Of a DNA stretch of 64,000 nt, positions 27,401-38,099 are shown in pieces. A model generated the notes under the pieces. The model ran no database searches, had not been told where the DNA came from, and saw nothing but the letters and a program-made list of their open reading frames with translations. Source of the DNA: Allacma fusca (Eukaryota; Arthropoda; Collembola; Symphypleona; Sminthuridae); the NCBI GenBank assembly GCA_947179485.1, contig OX359247.1, positions 44,303,131 through 44,367,130 on the forward strand. The letters are read 5' to 3'. Both the position numbers and the translations under genes were made by a program. The first letter of the stretch is position 1. Every line of letters starts with the position of its first letter.

Positions 27401-30400
27401 AATATTTAGAGAGTCGGAGTTTGTGTAAACTCCTCTGAGACACAGGTCTTCTCATTTCAGAGGCCTTTGGTAAGCTATAAAATTCCTTCGTAAACTTGGG
27501 GATGCCTAACTAAAGACACAGTATTAAAAAAATATATTATCTGTGCCATATACAGATAGGAAGGGGTGTAATAAAATAGAAGCAAAAACCCAATGTTTAA
27601 TAATTGCTTCTTTCTTCCCTTCCATATTTTTCTCTCCACAGTCTACTGTAATAAAAACATTTTCCCCGGATGTTCTATAGTAAGACTGGAAATAAGTGTA
27701 GTAGTAAAACAGTCAAGTTAAATCCTCGAGATTACTTCCCATCCATACACAGTAAGTCTCTCTATATCTGTACATATCAGCAAATATGCTGGAAGTATCT
27801 ACATAGGACAGAGAGAATGCCCCTAACATGAGCTTTTTTTACTATTTTGTTTTTTTTTTTCAAACAGGAGACTACACCGCAATTAAATTTTTGAGCATCC
27901 TGACTAACTAATGCATATTTGACATACAATTATAGACTACAGTTCACCTCTTATTTTAAAGTCACTGCATGGGCGGACACAGAAATCCTGAGAGCATCAT
28001 GGATAATTAAAAGATGAAAGACGCTTCCACAACAAGCAATGACGAACAAATGCAAACGAACCCACCTACATGTAATAATTATTATAGAGCTACATATAAT
28101 TATGTATGTAGTTTTAGAATAGATACACACATGAGAATTATGCAGGGCAGTGTAAAGGAAGGGAGACACTATACTGGCCAAAAATATGATCCATTAATGC
28201 TATTTGAGTTTCAAGTCCTAATTAAAATAAAATAATAGGTTACGCGGAATTGAGGAGATGTTCAGCAGACGGTTCTCAAAAGCCGTCTCATTTACAATAC
28301 AAAATAACAATGAATTCTGTCTTAATATTGCCTCCCTGAAAATACACACCTCTCCCAGCTGTTCCTAACACTTGGACTTCATTACATTTTAAAAGCAATC
28401 CCCATCCACATAAATCATGTGATTTACATAATACTATCTTAACGACAATAAGAACAAGGTTGCTGAATTCTTTAACACACTCTCTCAACAACTCGTACAT
28501 TATTATGCATACATAGAGATAGATAGCCCTCCACTATGGAAGAAGGTCATCATTTTCCAGTCAGGAGTTGTACACTGCTCGAGAGCTGAGAGTTTAAGAA
28601 TAGATCTCCTGATGAGTAAGTATAGAAATAGTACAAAAGGGGATTAATGCAAAACTATAAATGCTCACATATGCCAAGACCCAAGACTAGGGACAAGGCG
28701 TCAGAGAGTCCGTAAATTATAAGCGATAACTGAGTAGTGTCTCCCAGAATTAATTAACCCCATGATTTCATCAGAAGTTATCCCGATTCCCCTATAAATA
28801 CCCCTCCTTCCTAAATCCTAACTCGTGCAAGTATTTATTTTTATCTCCGAATTCGGCTGACGCCAGCTTGTATCTATCTCTCCGGCTTACTATAAGACTG
28901 GACCTCCATTTTTATCATTCTCAGGAAAAATAATTACATAAGCGTGACTTCCAGTGACGTTCCTCTGCAAGGCTGCTTCATCACTGTCACTAAATGAATC
29001 ACCGCTCCTATATACAGTCAATGTTTATAAATACATTTGTCATGTCAAAAGCTACACGGAAACAATACACACATGAAAGCTACCCCGTTAAGTAAATTAG
29101 ATACCTGAGCTCAAAATCAATCGAAACAAGTTACGAGAGTTTTAGGAAACCCCACAAGTCATAAAAGCTTATTTATCCCAGAACCGTTCACTTATACTCA
29201 CAAAAGTTGAATCCAACTGTGAGTAATTATTTTTGTTGTAATTATTTATTACTATACTAGATTCTACCTAAAGAATTTTGGCGGAACGACATTTGTATAG
29301 ATACATAATTACGTATAATCCGATACTATTTAATTCTGGCAATTTAATTTCTTCAAATGAAATATGTACACACTAAGCGGGGACAAGAGGGAAGCCAAGG
29401 TAGAAAAGTAGTGGGATTGTGTGGAACTGCAAATACCATTTAAATTGTTGCACACACTTGGAATTATTATTGAAAATAGATACATACAATAGTGTAATAA
29501 GCTCTTAATAAGCTGAAATTATTTCCATCAACATCAGACCCCGTCCGATCTAATTATCAGTGAAGAACAAGTTTGACTCCCGACAACAAGAAGGTCATTA
29601 TTACTGTAGGCATGCAGAGGATTTATGAGTAAGTTTGTTAACTTTCACGTTCATAACTGACACCCACAAACATATCATGCAGAGAAACACTACATGAAAA
29701 CATCTTAACAAACTTTCCATTCCAGCCATCATCATAATTCAATATATATGGTCTGTCTTGTCCATCCATGATCCTGCATAAATCATAACCCTCACCACGA
29801 CTCCCTTCCAATCCGAACTTCATGAAGTTCTGGGAGGGATTTAAATACACACCTAACCAATAGTTATGTATATGATACATATAGAAACTAAAACTATAGT
29901 GTTACATATATAATTCCATGGGTAAGTGTATGACATACAGTCTCAAATATTGTATGTCCACATGTTTGGCTATTAAGAAAATTGCAAAATCTGCTCAATA
30001 CATAAAGTGGGCCGTATAGTACCCCCTATATAGAGGCTAAATTACACTTTGAAACTTCTGGAGGAGGAAGTAACATATTACGTTCCAGTTAAACCAAACA
30101 TTTTGGTAGCATCAGAGGGGGGTCGGACAATTCATCAAGCCTCTGGAGTGAGAGAGGAAGGAATCTATAAACTTAATTAAAATAAATAATTACCTCTCAT
30201 GAACTCCACTCTTCACGCAGTCCAATCATAAAACTATTCATAAAGTCATATTTCATTTGCACACTAATCATTCCATTGGAGTTTAAAGCTCTTCATTGGA
30301 GCCTGAAGAGAAGACAGCCCCAACTGCCTTTTAACATTTCATCCCCGGTCTCATCCAGTATCTACAAATAAGTATATCTACAATAAACATAATTCTGACA

Positions 30401-30689
30401 TTTTTACTGTCAACGCCAAGATGACACAAGGGAAAATGAAATTACAAATTGTCATTTCAAGGGACTGATAAAAAAAAAATTTAACTTGGTTTAGCAAACC
30501 CACCCGGACCTAAGTCTTTGTGTGGGAAATGCAATTGAAGGGAAAAAGGAGAACTACCTAGGAAGCTGACAAATTGAGAGAGATTCGGAGTCACTCAACT
30601 ATAACATTCAAACGTTCCATTTTTATTATTGTTATTATTATTGAGCTCAATGTCAGCCTCTGACATTTTCCATGGAGTTGAGACAGGGC

Positions 30690-30690
30690 A

Positions 30691-30739
<49 letters not shown>

Positions 30740-30746
30740 AAGATTG
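30690..30746. repeat. (GA)n microsatellite
   Basis: GA run of about 57 bp with two short AAAG interruptions. It opens frames on both strands that I do not regard as genes. Confidence 0.95.
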
Positions 30747-32010
30747 AGAGAAGTTGCACTCCAGACCTGAAAACTGGAAAAACAAAAAAGAAATGTCCTT
30801 GCGTCACGTCATGCAAGAGACCTCAATCTAGTCAGCAAAGTCAACTGGGAGGAAACGTGAGGGAAGAATTAAATTACCCTTGCATATGTAAAAGTGTCCT
30901 TTCAGCCCAACTTACACACGTATGTATTTTGCCCTACAAACCATGTGCCTGGCACGTACATAGAGATACACAGTGGGGATGCCCATGTCCCTGCATACGT
31001 ACGTACATAATTACATCTCCTGACAAAAAACTTTTCCGACTTCACGAGGAAGATAGAGTAGGAGAAAAATACTGTGAAGGAAAGTTTCCCAAATACTGCG
31101 CCATCTACTCTTAATAGCTGATAAGCATCCGTCTGACACAAAATGGATGAAGAATTAAGATAACATTGGCAAAAAGAAGAATAGTTACAAAACGGAGAAA
31201 AAGACCGAGACAGCCAGAGCCAAGACGTTATACATATCCATATCTATGTATATACATGCATATATGCGGATGACAGAGAGACCGGCAACCTCCCACCGTC
31301 CCAAACCCACTCCTTAGAAAATCCTACACTGTCCTTTGAACAACAGTTTTTTTACACAAGTATATGTATTGAGATTCAAGTGTAAAAAAAGTAACTTTTC
31401 CATTCCACACACACCTGCAGATCTGCATGCGACACAACCGCGGAGAAAAAATTGAAATGTCTGGGGAAAAAATTGGGGATATGTATATACCTATATATAT
31501 GTACACATGTGTGTATGTGTGCAGGTACATACGTACAGAATTTCTACGACTCAATGTTACTTATACTTACAGTATTTGCTTATCTCCATGCTAGAAGTCT
31601 TTCTAGAATGTTACTAGGAGCGGCTGCCATTTCTTTAAAATATCAGCGGACCGTATTGGGTTAGAAATTCCTTGAGCTTGTTCATCTCCTCTAGTATTAT
31701 CAATTGACAAGATGTGAAAGATTCCGACAAGCAACGGACTGGCATCCGTTTCAATTCCATTTTCCTCTCCTATATTTTCTCGTTTTTTTTATTCCGAAAA
31801 CGATCTTTGGATTGATATGTACACCCATGCTAAAATATTCTCACATAAATATTTCACACATGGAATCGCTACATCCTTTTTTAATATGAAATACCAAGGA
31901 TTGATTTTTCATGAGATAACCTACAACACGTTTCATGCAAAAAAAAGAAACTCACACATGGAGGGATACACTATGCAGAAAATGTGCTTTCACCACAGTT
32001 GTATGTAATA

Positions 32011-32016
32011 AGTATA
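32011..32016. repeat. Target-site duplication, left copy
   Basis: AGTATA directly precedes the left terminal repeat and is identical to 52503-52508. Six base pairs is the expected length for Polinton insertion. Confidence 0.93.
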
Positions 32017-32140
32017 AGTAGTCCATTTTAATTATGGTTTTTGGCCCCCGTCAATTAATCTGGGTTTTTGACGGGGGTCAAGTAATCTCGGAATTTGCCT
32101 ATTTCCTAGCCTTCAACATTGTTGAAGGTATAGGAAAAAG
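32017..32140 (+). repeat. Polinton left terminal inverted repeat
   Basis: 124 bp, matching the reverse complement of 52379-52502 except at two adjacent positions. It holds a stem-forming pair, CCCCCGTCAA at 32045-32054 and TTGACGGGGG at 32068-32077. It also holds a near-palindrome at 32110-32128 (arms CCTTCAACA and TGTTGAAGG). It is short for the family, where repeats of several hundred bases are common. Confidence 0.96.
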
Positions 32141-32234
32141 GATGAAGCTGGAGTCAAGGGCGTGAGAAATGGTTTACAAAGGATACTGATGAAGCTGGAG
32201 TCAATAGCGTGAGAATTGCTTTACAAAGGTTACT
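32141..32234 (+). repeat. Two-copy 47-bp tandem repeat
   Basis: Unit GATGAAGCTGGAGTCAA... at 32141-32187 is repeated at 32188-32234 with a handful of differences, immediately inside the left terminal repeat. Confidence 0.9.
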
Positions 32235-32358
32235 GGGTACTTATATGGGATGCTGGGGTACTTATATGGAAAGGGAAGAAGTGAACGTGTGTGTATGGGC
32301 TAGCATGAGAATGAAACTGTAAAATAAGTTCATGGAAATGTTGGGAATGGTCAAGGCA

Positions 32359-32405
32359 GGAAACGCAAGCTGTTTTATTACTTTATTTACTCAGCTTGCG
32401 TTTCC
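32359..32405. repeat. Perfect 14-bp stem hairpin
   Basis: GGAAACGCAAGCTG at 32359-32372 is the exact reverse complement of 32392-32405, with a 19-nt AT-rich loop. No function can be assigned from the sequence. Confidence 0.85.
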
Positions 32406-32523
32406 AGCAAAAGAATAATTTAAGGGCAAAGTATTTATGTCACTGTTAAGAATCAATAGAGAAAAATGCAGTTCAAGGTAAGGAATCTTTGGTGACTTGC
32501 ATTACTGACGGCATTTACGAATT

Positions 32524-32827
32524 GAGCCTCAATCAACAAACAATTTCGTAGCGAGAAAGATCGGGAATAAACGCTGTGGAATAATTCGAGGAAAAAATAT
32601 TTTTCAAAAAATTGTGTTTGGATTGCTGACTTGGAGATTTTTGTTCAAGCTTTTTGTTAGTATGTGTGTTTGTGTGAGCCTCAATTACCAAATAATTTCG
32701 TAGCGAGAAAGATCTGTATGGAATAATTCGGTGAAAAGAAATATTTCCCAAAAGTTTGGATTGCTGACTTGGGGATTTTAGTTCAAGCGTTTTGTTTGTA
32801 AGTTTGCATTTGTGTGTGTGTGTGTGA
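32524..32827 (+). repeat. Diverged two-copy tandem repeat (about 150 bp)
   Basis: Copy 1 (32524-32675) and copy 2 (32676-32827) share GAGCCTCAAT, the block ATTTCGTAGCGAGAAAGATC, GGAATAATTCG, and TTGGATTGCTGACTTGG, and end in TG-rich text. Small insertions and deletions separate them. Confidence 0.85.
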
Positions 32828-33145
32828 CTGGCACTGAATTTCAAAGATTGTGTGATTAAGGAGGAGAATTTTTGTTGATAAACAAGCCTAATTTATTACT
32901 GTAATATTGGTTAAAGTAACAAATATTGCAAGCATGAAACCAGAAAGAAATAACAAGGTTTCTGTGTCGGAATTACAAGTCAAGGTATATGTGACATTAG
33001 TTTTATTATTAATATTATGATGCTTGCTCGCTCTGCATTTGCTGCTCTTTCACCGGATGTTTAAAAGCATACGCACTATTTTTAATTATATTTTCCTCTG
33101 CACGTTGCATATAAAAACTTTTAGTTCTTATATAATTAAAAAAAT

Positions 33146-33372
33146 AATGCACCAGATAATGTGCTTTAAGAAAAAAAATGCACCAGAAATGTGCCAAAAC
33201 AAAAATGCACCAGAAATGTGCCAGAAAATTTGAATGCACCAGATTTGTGCCAGAAAATTCGAATGCACCAGATTTGTGCCAGAAAATTCGAATGCACCAG
33301 ATTTGTGCCTTTAAAAATCTTAGAGCACCAGAAATGACCTTTACAAAAGCGTGGATGCACCAGAAAAGTGCT
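33146..33372 (+). repeat. Minisatellite, about 27-31-bp units
   Basis: About eight units built on AATGCACCAGA[AT]nTGTGCC followed by an A-rich spacer (AGAAAATTCG in the most regular copies). Spacers vary in length and the outer units are more diverged. A plus-strand frame (33178-33471) runs through it, because the unit lacks stops in that frame. I do not regard it as a protein gene. Confidence 0.85.
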
Positions 33373-33518
33373 ATAAAAATATTTTCAGTTTCAATAATTG
33401 AGTCAGGTTATACAGTGCTACTCCCACTAATCTGGCTCTTTCAATGCACTAAATGTAAATCAATCAAATGAGTACACAAACCGAATATTACAACTATCAA
33501 TGTGGAGGTATTTATGTT

Positions 33519-33534
33519 TCTCTCTCTCTCTCTT
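33519..33534. repeat. Short (CT)n run
   Basis: The only dinucleotide microsatellite of note inside the Polinton. Confidence 0.85.
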
Positions 33535-33635
33535 TGTGTAATAGTAGAGTCAGCGAATTTTGGAAAATACAAAGATTTTTATGCAGAATTGATGATCGCT
33601 GGGGACGTATTTTTGTAAATCTCCCAGGAAGATCA

Positions 33636-33975
33636 TTGCTAAATTTCCCTGCTGAATCAAGTGCCCTTGCAGGGAGGTCCTCAGGAATTTCAAAAATTGT
33701 TGATAAAAAAGGGCAATAATTTTCAAAATTCCCTGTTGGCAAAACTAATTTCCCCACAAGACGTCAAATCCCTTCTAAATAAAAGTCGGACGATCTAAAA
33801 ATCCCTATTTGCCAAACAAATTTCCCGGAAAAATGGGCAAACACAATTTAAAATTCCTGCCAAAAAATTATTTACGTATTTCTACATCTCTGTCTGCAAA
33901 ATAGAATCCCTTCTCTTTGAGATTTTCCCTGCAAGAAATATATTTTACCTGGGAAGAATCTTACAAAATCTAGTC
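33636..33975. repeat. Interspersed repeat, copy 1
   Basis: It aligns with 36063-36376 in the same orientation at roughly 70% identity by eye. Shared blocks include CTGCTGAATCAA, a GATCTAA/CAATCTAAG...CCCT segment, and AGAATCCCTTC.CTTTG.GATTTT near the right end. The class is unknown. No terminal repeats or coding frame were recognised. Confidence 0.7.
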
Positions 33976-34104
33976 CCTGTATGATCGTACCTTGAGTCAG
34001 ATGCTATAAACTTATGGGTGTATATGTCTAAACCTTTAATTACAATACGGCAATTTCCTCAACACTCACCTGGGGGAAGTCATTACGTAAGATGATATAC
34101 ATTA

Positions 34105-34392
34105 TTGCACCCAGTTTTTCTCTTTTCCGAAGAACAATTTAAATATCTTGTCATAAGTATCTATAACACCATGACAGGACAAAGTAATCCATGCAGTAAT
34201 TTAACTTTTATTCTTAGAATGAATACATGGAATAAGTTAATTGGGATGAGCTTTGCGAGTGAAATTAAAAATCTGAAAATGTGTGCGAAATTTATTATTC
34301 CCAATGCTTTAAGTACAGTTTATTCGGATATGGGACTCAGACCTGATGGTGTGATCAGCGTACAGATATTAACAGTAATTATTATAACTTAA
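34105..34392 (+). other. Possible exon, left arm (unrecognised)
   Basis: A stop-free frame of about 96 codons with protein-like composition. Its first in-frame ATG is at 34171, and a CAG acceptor-like site lies at 34112-34114. It ends in a beta-rich segment (PDGVISVQILTVIIIT) before a stop. It is not similar to any family I recognise. Its final part weakly resembles the C-terminal domain of the right-arm gene at 51605-51972 (a G-V-T/S-V...I-I-T pattern), which could be chance. The Tigger-like insertion begins just after the stop. Confidence 0.3.
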
Positions 34393-34399
34393 ATATATA

Positions 34400-34922
34400 C
34401 AGTAAAACATGCATATAATGGTTTTCCCAGGGACGCCAAAATTTTCCCACTATAGACAGGGTCCGCTATATAAGTATATAGTGGTAAGGGGTCACTATAT
34501 AAATACGTACACATACGGGCATACCAGCACGAATCCGACAAAGTTTTACATTTATACGGTATTGAAAATTAGTTATTTTACACTTTAAAAATAGTAGCTA
34601 AAGTTTTGGGCATTTTCTTCAACAAGCTCACTCTGGGATTCCCCATTTTCATTATTTTCCATAAGTGTAAGTTTCTTGAGTGAGAACTTTGCGTTTCTGT
34701 GATGGAATCATTGCTAAATTATTTGATTTCTTGCAAAGCTACTAATAATTATATTATGATGATTAAAACCGCTAGTAAGTAATTTGAACTACTTCAAAGC
34801 ACTAATATACCACTATATACAAGTCCTTCAAGCTGGATATTTAACTGAAGGGGTATGATCAATAGTCCACTATGAGCAGGTTTCCACTATATAGAAACCC
34901 ATTATATGGAGGGAGTTTCCTA
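34400..34922. mobile_element. Decayed Tigger/pogo-like non-autonomous element
   Basis: The left end, after a TA dinucleotide, reads CAGTAAAACATGCATATAATG and continues with CCCAGGGACGCCAAAATTTT and repeated CTATATA/ACTATAT words. This is the style of Tigger/pogo-type miniature elements. The right side, read on the opposite strand, gives an imperfect partner (GGAAACTCCCTCCATATAATG, then CTATATAGTGGAAACC). The ends have diverged and no transposase frame is present. It is nested in the Polinton left arm. Confidence 0.65.
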
Positions 34923-36062
34923 TGTTAAAGGATAGGAGGTGGGACCGGGAAATAAAATGTGCCAATATTAACAGGAGATGTATATAATATAGGAGGGATG
35001 TGTACTACATGCATATACATATGTTGAGATCAACCTTTGGCTAGATTCATTCCTCCAGGTATTTGTGTCAGGTGTAATTAGTAAAGAAACGGAACATTGG
35101 AGGTTCTTATCCATACATAAAACCATGTACTAATATCTCTCTTTATATAGTTGCACTTCTAGCTCTTAAACCGCACTTTTCAACATGTCTGTATTTATAC
35201 AATAGTAACTGTCACAAATTATAATTTCGTGTGGGGAACGCTCCTTTAAAATAGTAGATAAGGCAGAAATGTTGGGGTAGATTCCTCTTCGTTCAAGACT
35301 ATTAATTTTTCCAACATGTTTCCCACTTCAAGACTACTAATGCTACTATGTAGTCCAGTCAGGAGCATTTTAAAATCATAGGTTTTATATGGATATGCGT
35401 CTATGTTATGCAATGAGGTAAGAGATAGTACTCTACGTATCTATACACTCGTATTTTGTCCTTCACATAATATAAGTATGGGCACTCGTTTCATTTAAAA
35501 GTCGATCTAACGGTAAATGCAGTCTTTAAAGGGAACTTTGAGGGATATTTGCAATGCAAATCAATTTTATCCTAAAGCCGTCAAACTCAATGTTTATAGA
35601 CACAAGCTGAGCCTCTACCTCTAAATGTTATTTTCTCACAAATATTGTCCTTTGTTTACATGTCATTCCCTTTGTCAAGTCTAGCTATTTTAATGGAAAA
35701 TTTCTACCCCTGCAGATTTTACCCCAGCATGTACATACGTCAGATTTATATGGAGGAAGGTACCAATTGAATTCTACGCATACATATTTACTCAAACCGG
35801 CGTTTGGATTTCCGCTCACTGTTTACTGGGTAGCTACAAAAAACAGGTAGTCCCTTGCCCTGAAAATCCTAGGAGTGCAGGAGAATAAACTAAAAACTAG
35901 AAAGACGAGAAAAAACTTTCGCTCAGATATTATACATGATAGGAGCTGTATAGGTTTCTCTTGTCAAAGAGTCTTACAAGCATACAATTGGCGTACTTTT
36001 ACAAACCAGAGTAATTAAACTGTCGGATATTTACTCAACAATAACTTCGAAAAAAATTTGAG
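34923..36062. other. Left-arm spacer, nothing recognised
   Basis: AT-rich sequence with no supportable reading frame or terminal repeat. It lies between the Tigger-like insert and copy 2 of the interspersed repeat. Confidence 0.5.
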
Positions 36063-36376
36063 TAAAAATTTTCTGCTGAATCAAATGAATCTGCTGGAAG
36101 CTCGACAACGATTTCACAAATCCCTGCTGAAAAAAGCTCAACGATATCCCTGTGAAAAACAAAATTTAAAATCATCAAATCCCTGTCAAATAAGATCCGG
36201 CAATCTAAGAAACCCTGTTTGCATAGCAAATTTTCCTGAAATAACGACACCAAATTTGAAAAGCTCTGCCATCAATAATCAGCATACTTTAAAATTCCTT
36301 TTCACAAAAGAGAATCCCTTCCCTTTGGGATTTTACCTGCCGTAAATATTTTTTCCTTCGAAAGAATCTTCCAGTC
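36063..36376. repeat. Interspersed repeat, copy 2
   Basis: Same-orientation diverged copy of 33636-33975, about 2.4 kb away. Their divergence is much greater than that of the Polinton ends. The repeats may predate this insertion as part of the element lineage, or the family may simply be variable. Confidence 0.7.
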
Positions 36377-37751
36377 TTCCCACAAAAATCCGGACACTGC
36401 AGATACCCACAATATTTCTCCTGCCAAAGTTTCGCTATATACGGATTTTAATAGATAACACTGGGTTGCATGCTCCTTTAGGATGAAACCGGTAAATGTT
36501 CCTCGTTAATGAGAGTTGTTAAAATTAACAACTTGTTAATTATAATTTAATGGCTTGCTTAAATTAAATAGGTCAAGATTATTAATTTTTAATTGTACTT
36601 TCCTTCCGCGGAGTCAACATTTGCTTAGATACATTAAGAACCTGGCAATAAGCGTTTCCTTGGAAGCAAAAACATTTATGGAAAGATTGCAGGAGTGAAA
36701 AACTTTAAAATGATTTACTTAGATATAATACTTGTATTTAAGTGGTTTTATCACAATTGCGCATTAGAATGTGATCCCTGTTAAAAGCGCATGTAATTAA
36801 ATGCATTTCCAACAGTTTAAACAAATGGGCTTTACATTGGAAGCATTTTCCAGGTGAAATTAAAAATAATCTCAAAAAAGGGTGTAGAAATAGTCCCTTC
36901 AAAATTTCATGAAAGCATTTCAGAACGTTGGAATTACTAAAAATTCCGTGGATTCATTTGATCTCAAATCAAAAATTTTGATCTCCGTTGAAACAAGTGT
37001 GGTATGTCCATTCATCATGTTCACTTCCAAATCCGTGTTATTTTTGTTTTGTGTTTGCCGAACAAACCCCAGGAATTTCTTACACTCATGGGAACATGCA
37101 CTTACAAACATATAGGCATTGTATGTATCTATGCTCAGAATCCCACCCTGAGACTATGTACATACATAATGGTAAGGACGACATGCAGATGATTAGCATT
37201 TAATTCCGACTTTTCAAAGTGTCATAAGAAATTGATTAAATTATAGTCCATGTCTCAACAAGGTAGGAGCAGAGCAATTCCATAGGGGAGTTACCGCTGA
37301 CAGTGTAATATACATTTTGGATTTTTTTTGTAAATAAAAAAGAATCGCAAAATGGCTGGGACTGCTAAAATCCTGTGTGCTTGAGAGATTCCGTATGGTT
37401 AGCAATTTCTATTGGAGTCAAGCCAAATGTTTATCATTCTCAAGGGTTAAACACAAACATACAGATGATTAATGGGGATTCCATTACCAATCTTTGCACC
37501 GGCAGAAACACTAATGTAGAAAAAGCTATTTATTCATGAAATACTTAAAGTAGTCACACATGTGCTGTTTGAAACTAAAAAAATGCAATGTCCATGTAAA
37601 TTAAATAATTTGGCAATTAATTATGGCCAGGTTATTTTTATGAGTAATAACTCCAACTGTAGCCTACATGTTAACTGCCACTTAAATTAAGCTTTCATTT
37701 GCAAATAACAATAAAAATGATGCACAGTAAAAGTTGCATAAATTATACAAT
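36377..37751. other. Left-arm spacer, nothing recognised
   Basis: No convincing gene. Overlapping short frames at 36909-37203 on both strands have no recognisable domain. Confidence 0.5.
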
Positions 37752-37958
37752 ATGTATAATGGATGCAGTCATTGTGACATAAGCCCGAGCGGGACAGAAT
37801 TTCCGTCTCAACTAACTGCCATGAATTGTCGGTATTGTACTCTTGTAGGGTACACTTTACTGCACGGAAGCAAGTCTCCCTTAGCTCCTGCATTGCGAAT
37901 GATACTTGCATGCACAAGACCTGATGATCCTTCCGAGATCATAATTTATTCCAAATAA
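37752..37958 (+). CDS. Possible small zinc-ribbon-like protein or terminal exon
   Basis: The frame begins at an ATG at 37752 and gives 68 residues. It contains C-x2-C-x17-C-x2-C (CSHC ... CRYC, about residues 5-28), the spacing of a zinc-ribbon or treble-clef-type site, followed by GYTLLHGSKSPLAPALRMIL and a polar tail. An AATAAA signal at 37954-37959 overlaps the stop codon, as expected for a compact 3' end. It runs convergently with the protease gene on the other strand. A CAG acceptor-like site at 37764-37766 (GGATGCAG) means it could instead be the last exon of a longer plus-strand gene in the left arm. It is not recognised from the usual Polinton gene set. Confidence 0.4.
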   Translation: MYNGCSHCDISPSGTEFPSQLTAMNCRYCTLVGYTLLHGSKSPLAPALRMILACTRPDDPSEIIIYSK

Positions 37959-37959
37959 A
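37954..37959 (+). terminator. Poly(A) signal AATAAA
   Basis: Overlaps the stop codon of the plus-strand zinc-ribbon-like frame. It supports, but does not prove, transcription of that frame. Confidence 0.45.
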
Positions 37960-38084
37960 GGGATTATGCTTGTTCGAGAATAAGCCGTAATCTGCAACTT
38001 CGTGTACATATTTACAAATCCGAATTTATTTCTTTACATCAAATTCACAAAACCCTCCAGTACTTAAATTATACTAAATGATTA

Positions 38085-38096
38085 TTTATTTTTATT
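38085..38096 (-). terminator. Paired AATAAA signals after the protease gene
   Basis: Two AATAAA hexamers on the minus strand (38085-38090 and 38091-38096) begin within about 4 nt of the protease stop. They are the likely polyadenylation site for the left-most minus-strand transcript. Confidence 0.65.
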
Positions 38097-38099
38097 AAT

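Larger units (their letters stand above)
16022..32010. other. Gene-poor host flank, right up to the Polinton
   Basis: No supportable gene. The first 150 bp on the minus-strand side would be the 5' region or intron of the docking-domain gene. The remainder is AT-rich sequence with microsatellites, imperfect TACATA/TATGTA palindromes and a few purine tracts. Frames of 60-160 codons are present, but they overlap GA repeats or show no conserved character. Confidence 0.6.

Noticed and set aside
29638-29880. 80-codon minus-strand frame with Gly/Asp-rich middle
   Set aside because: It could be an exon, but no splice sites or family pattern support it.
30629-31114. 161-codon plus-strand frame
   Set aside because: It runs through a GA microsatellite giving an Arg/Glu string. 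The remainder has no recognisable character.
33146-33372. CRISPR-like array
   Set aside because: Units are 27-31 bp with short A-rich, mutually similar spacers, in a eukaryotic element. This is a minisatellite, not repeats separated by unique spacers.
33178-33471. 97-codon frame over the minisatellite
   Set aside because: Its repeated MHQKCA-type peptide simply translates the minisatellite unit.
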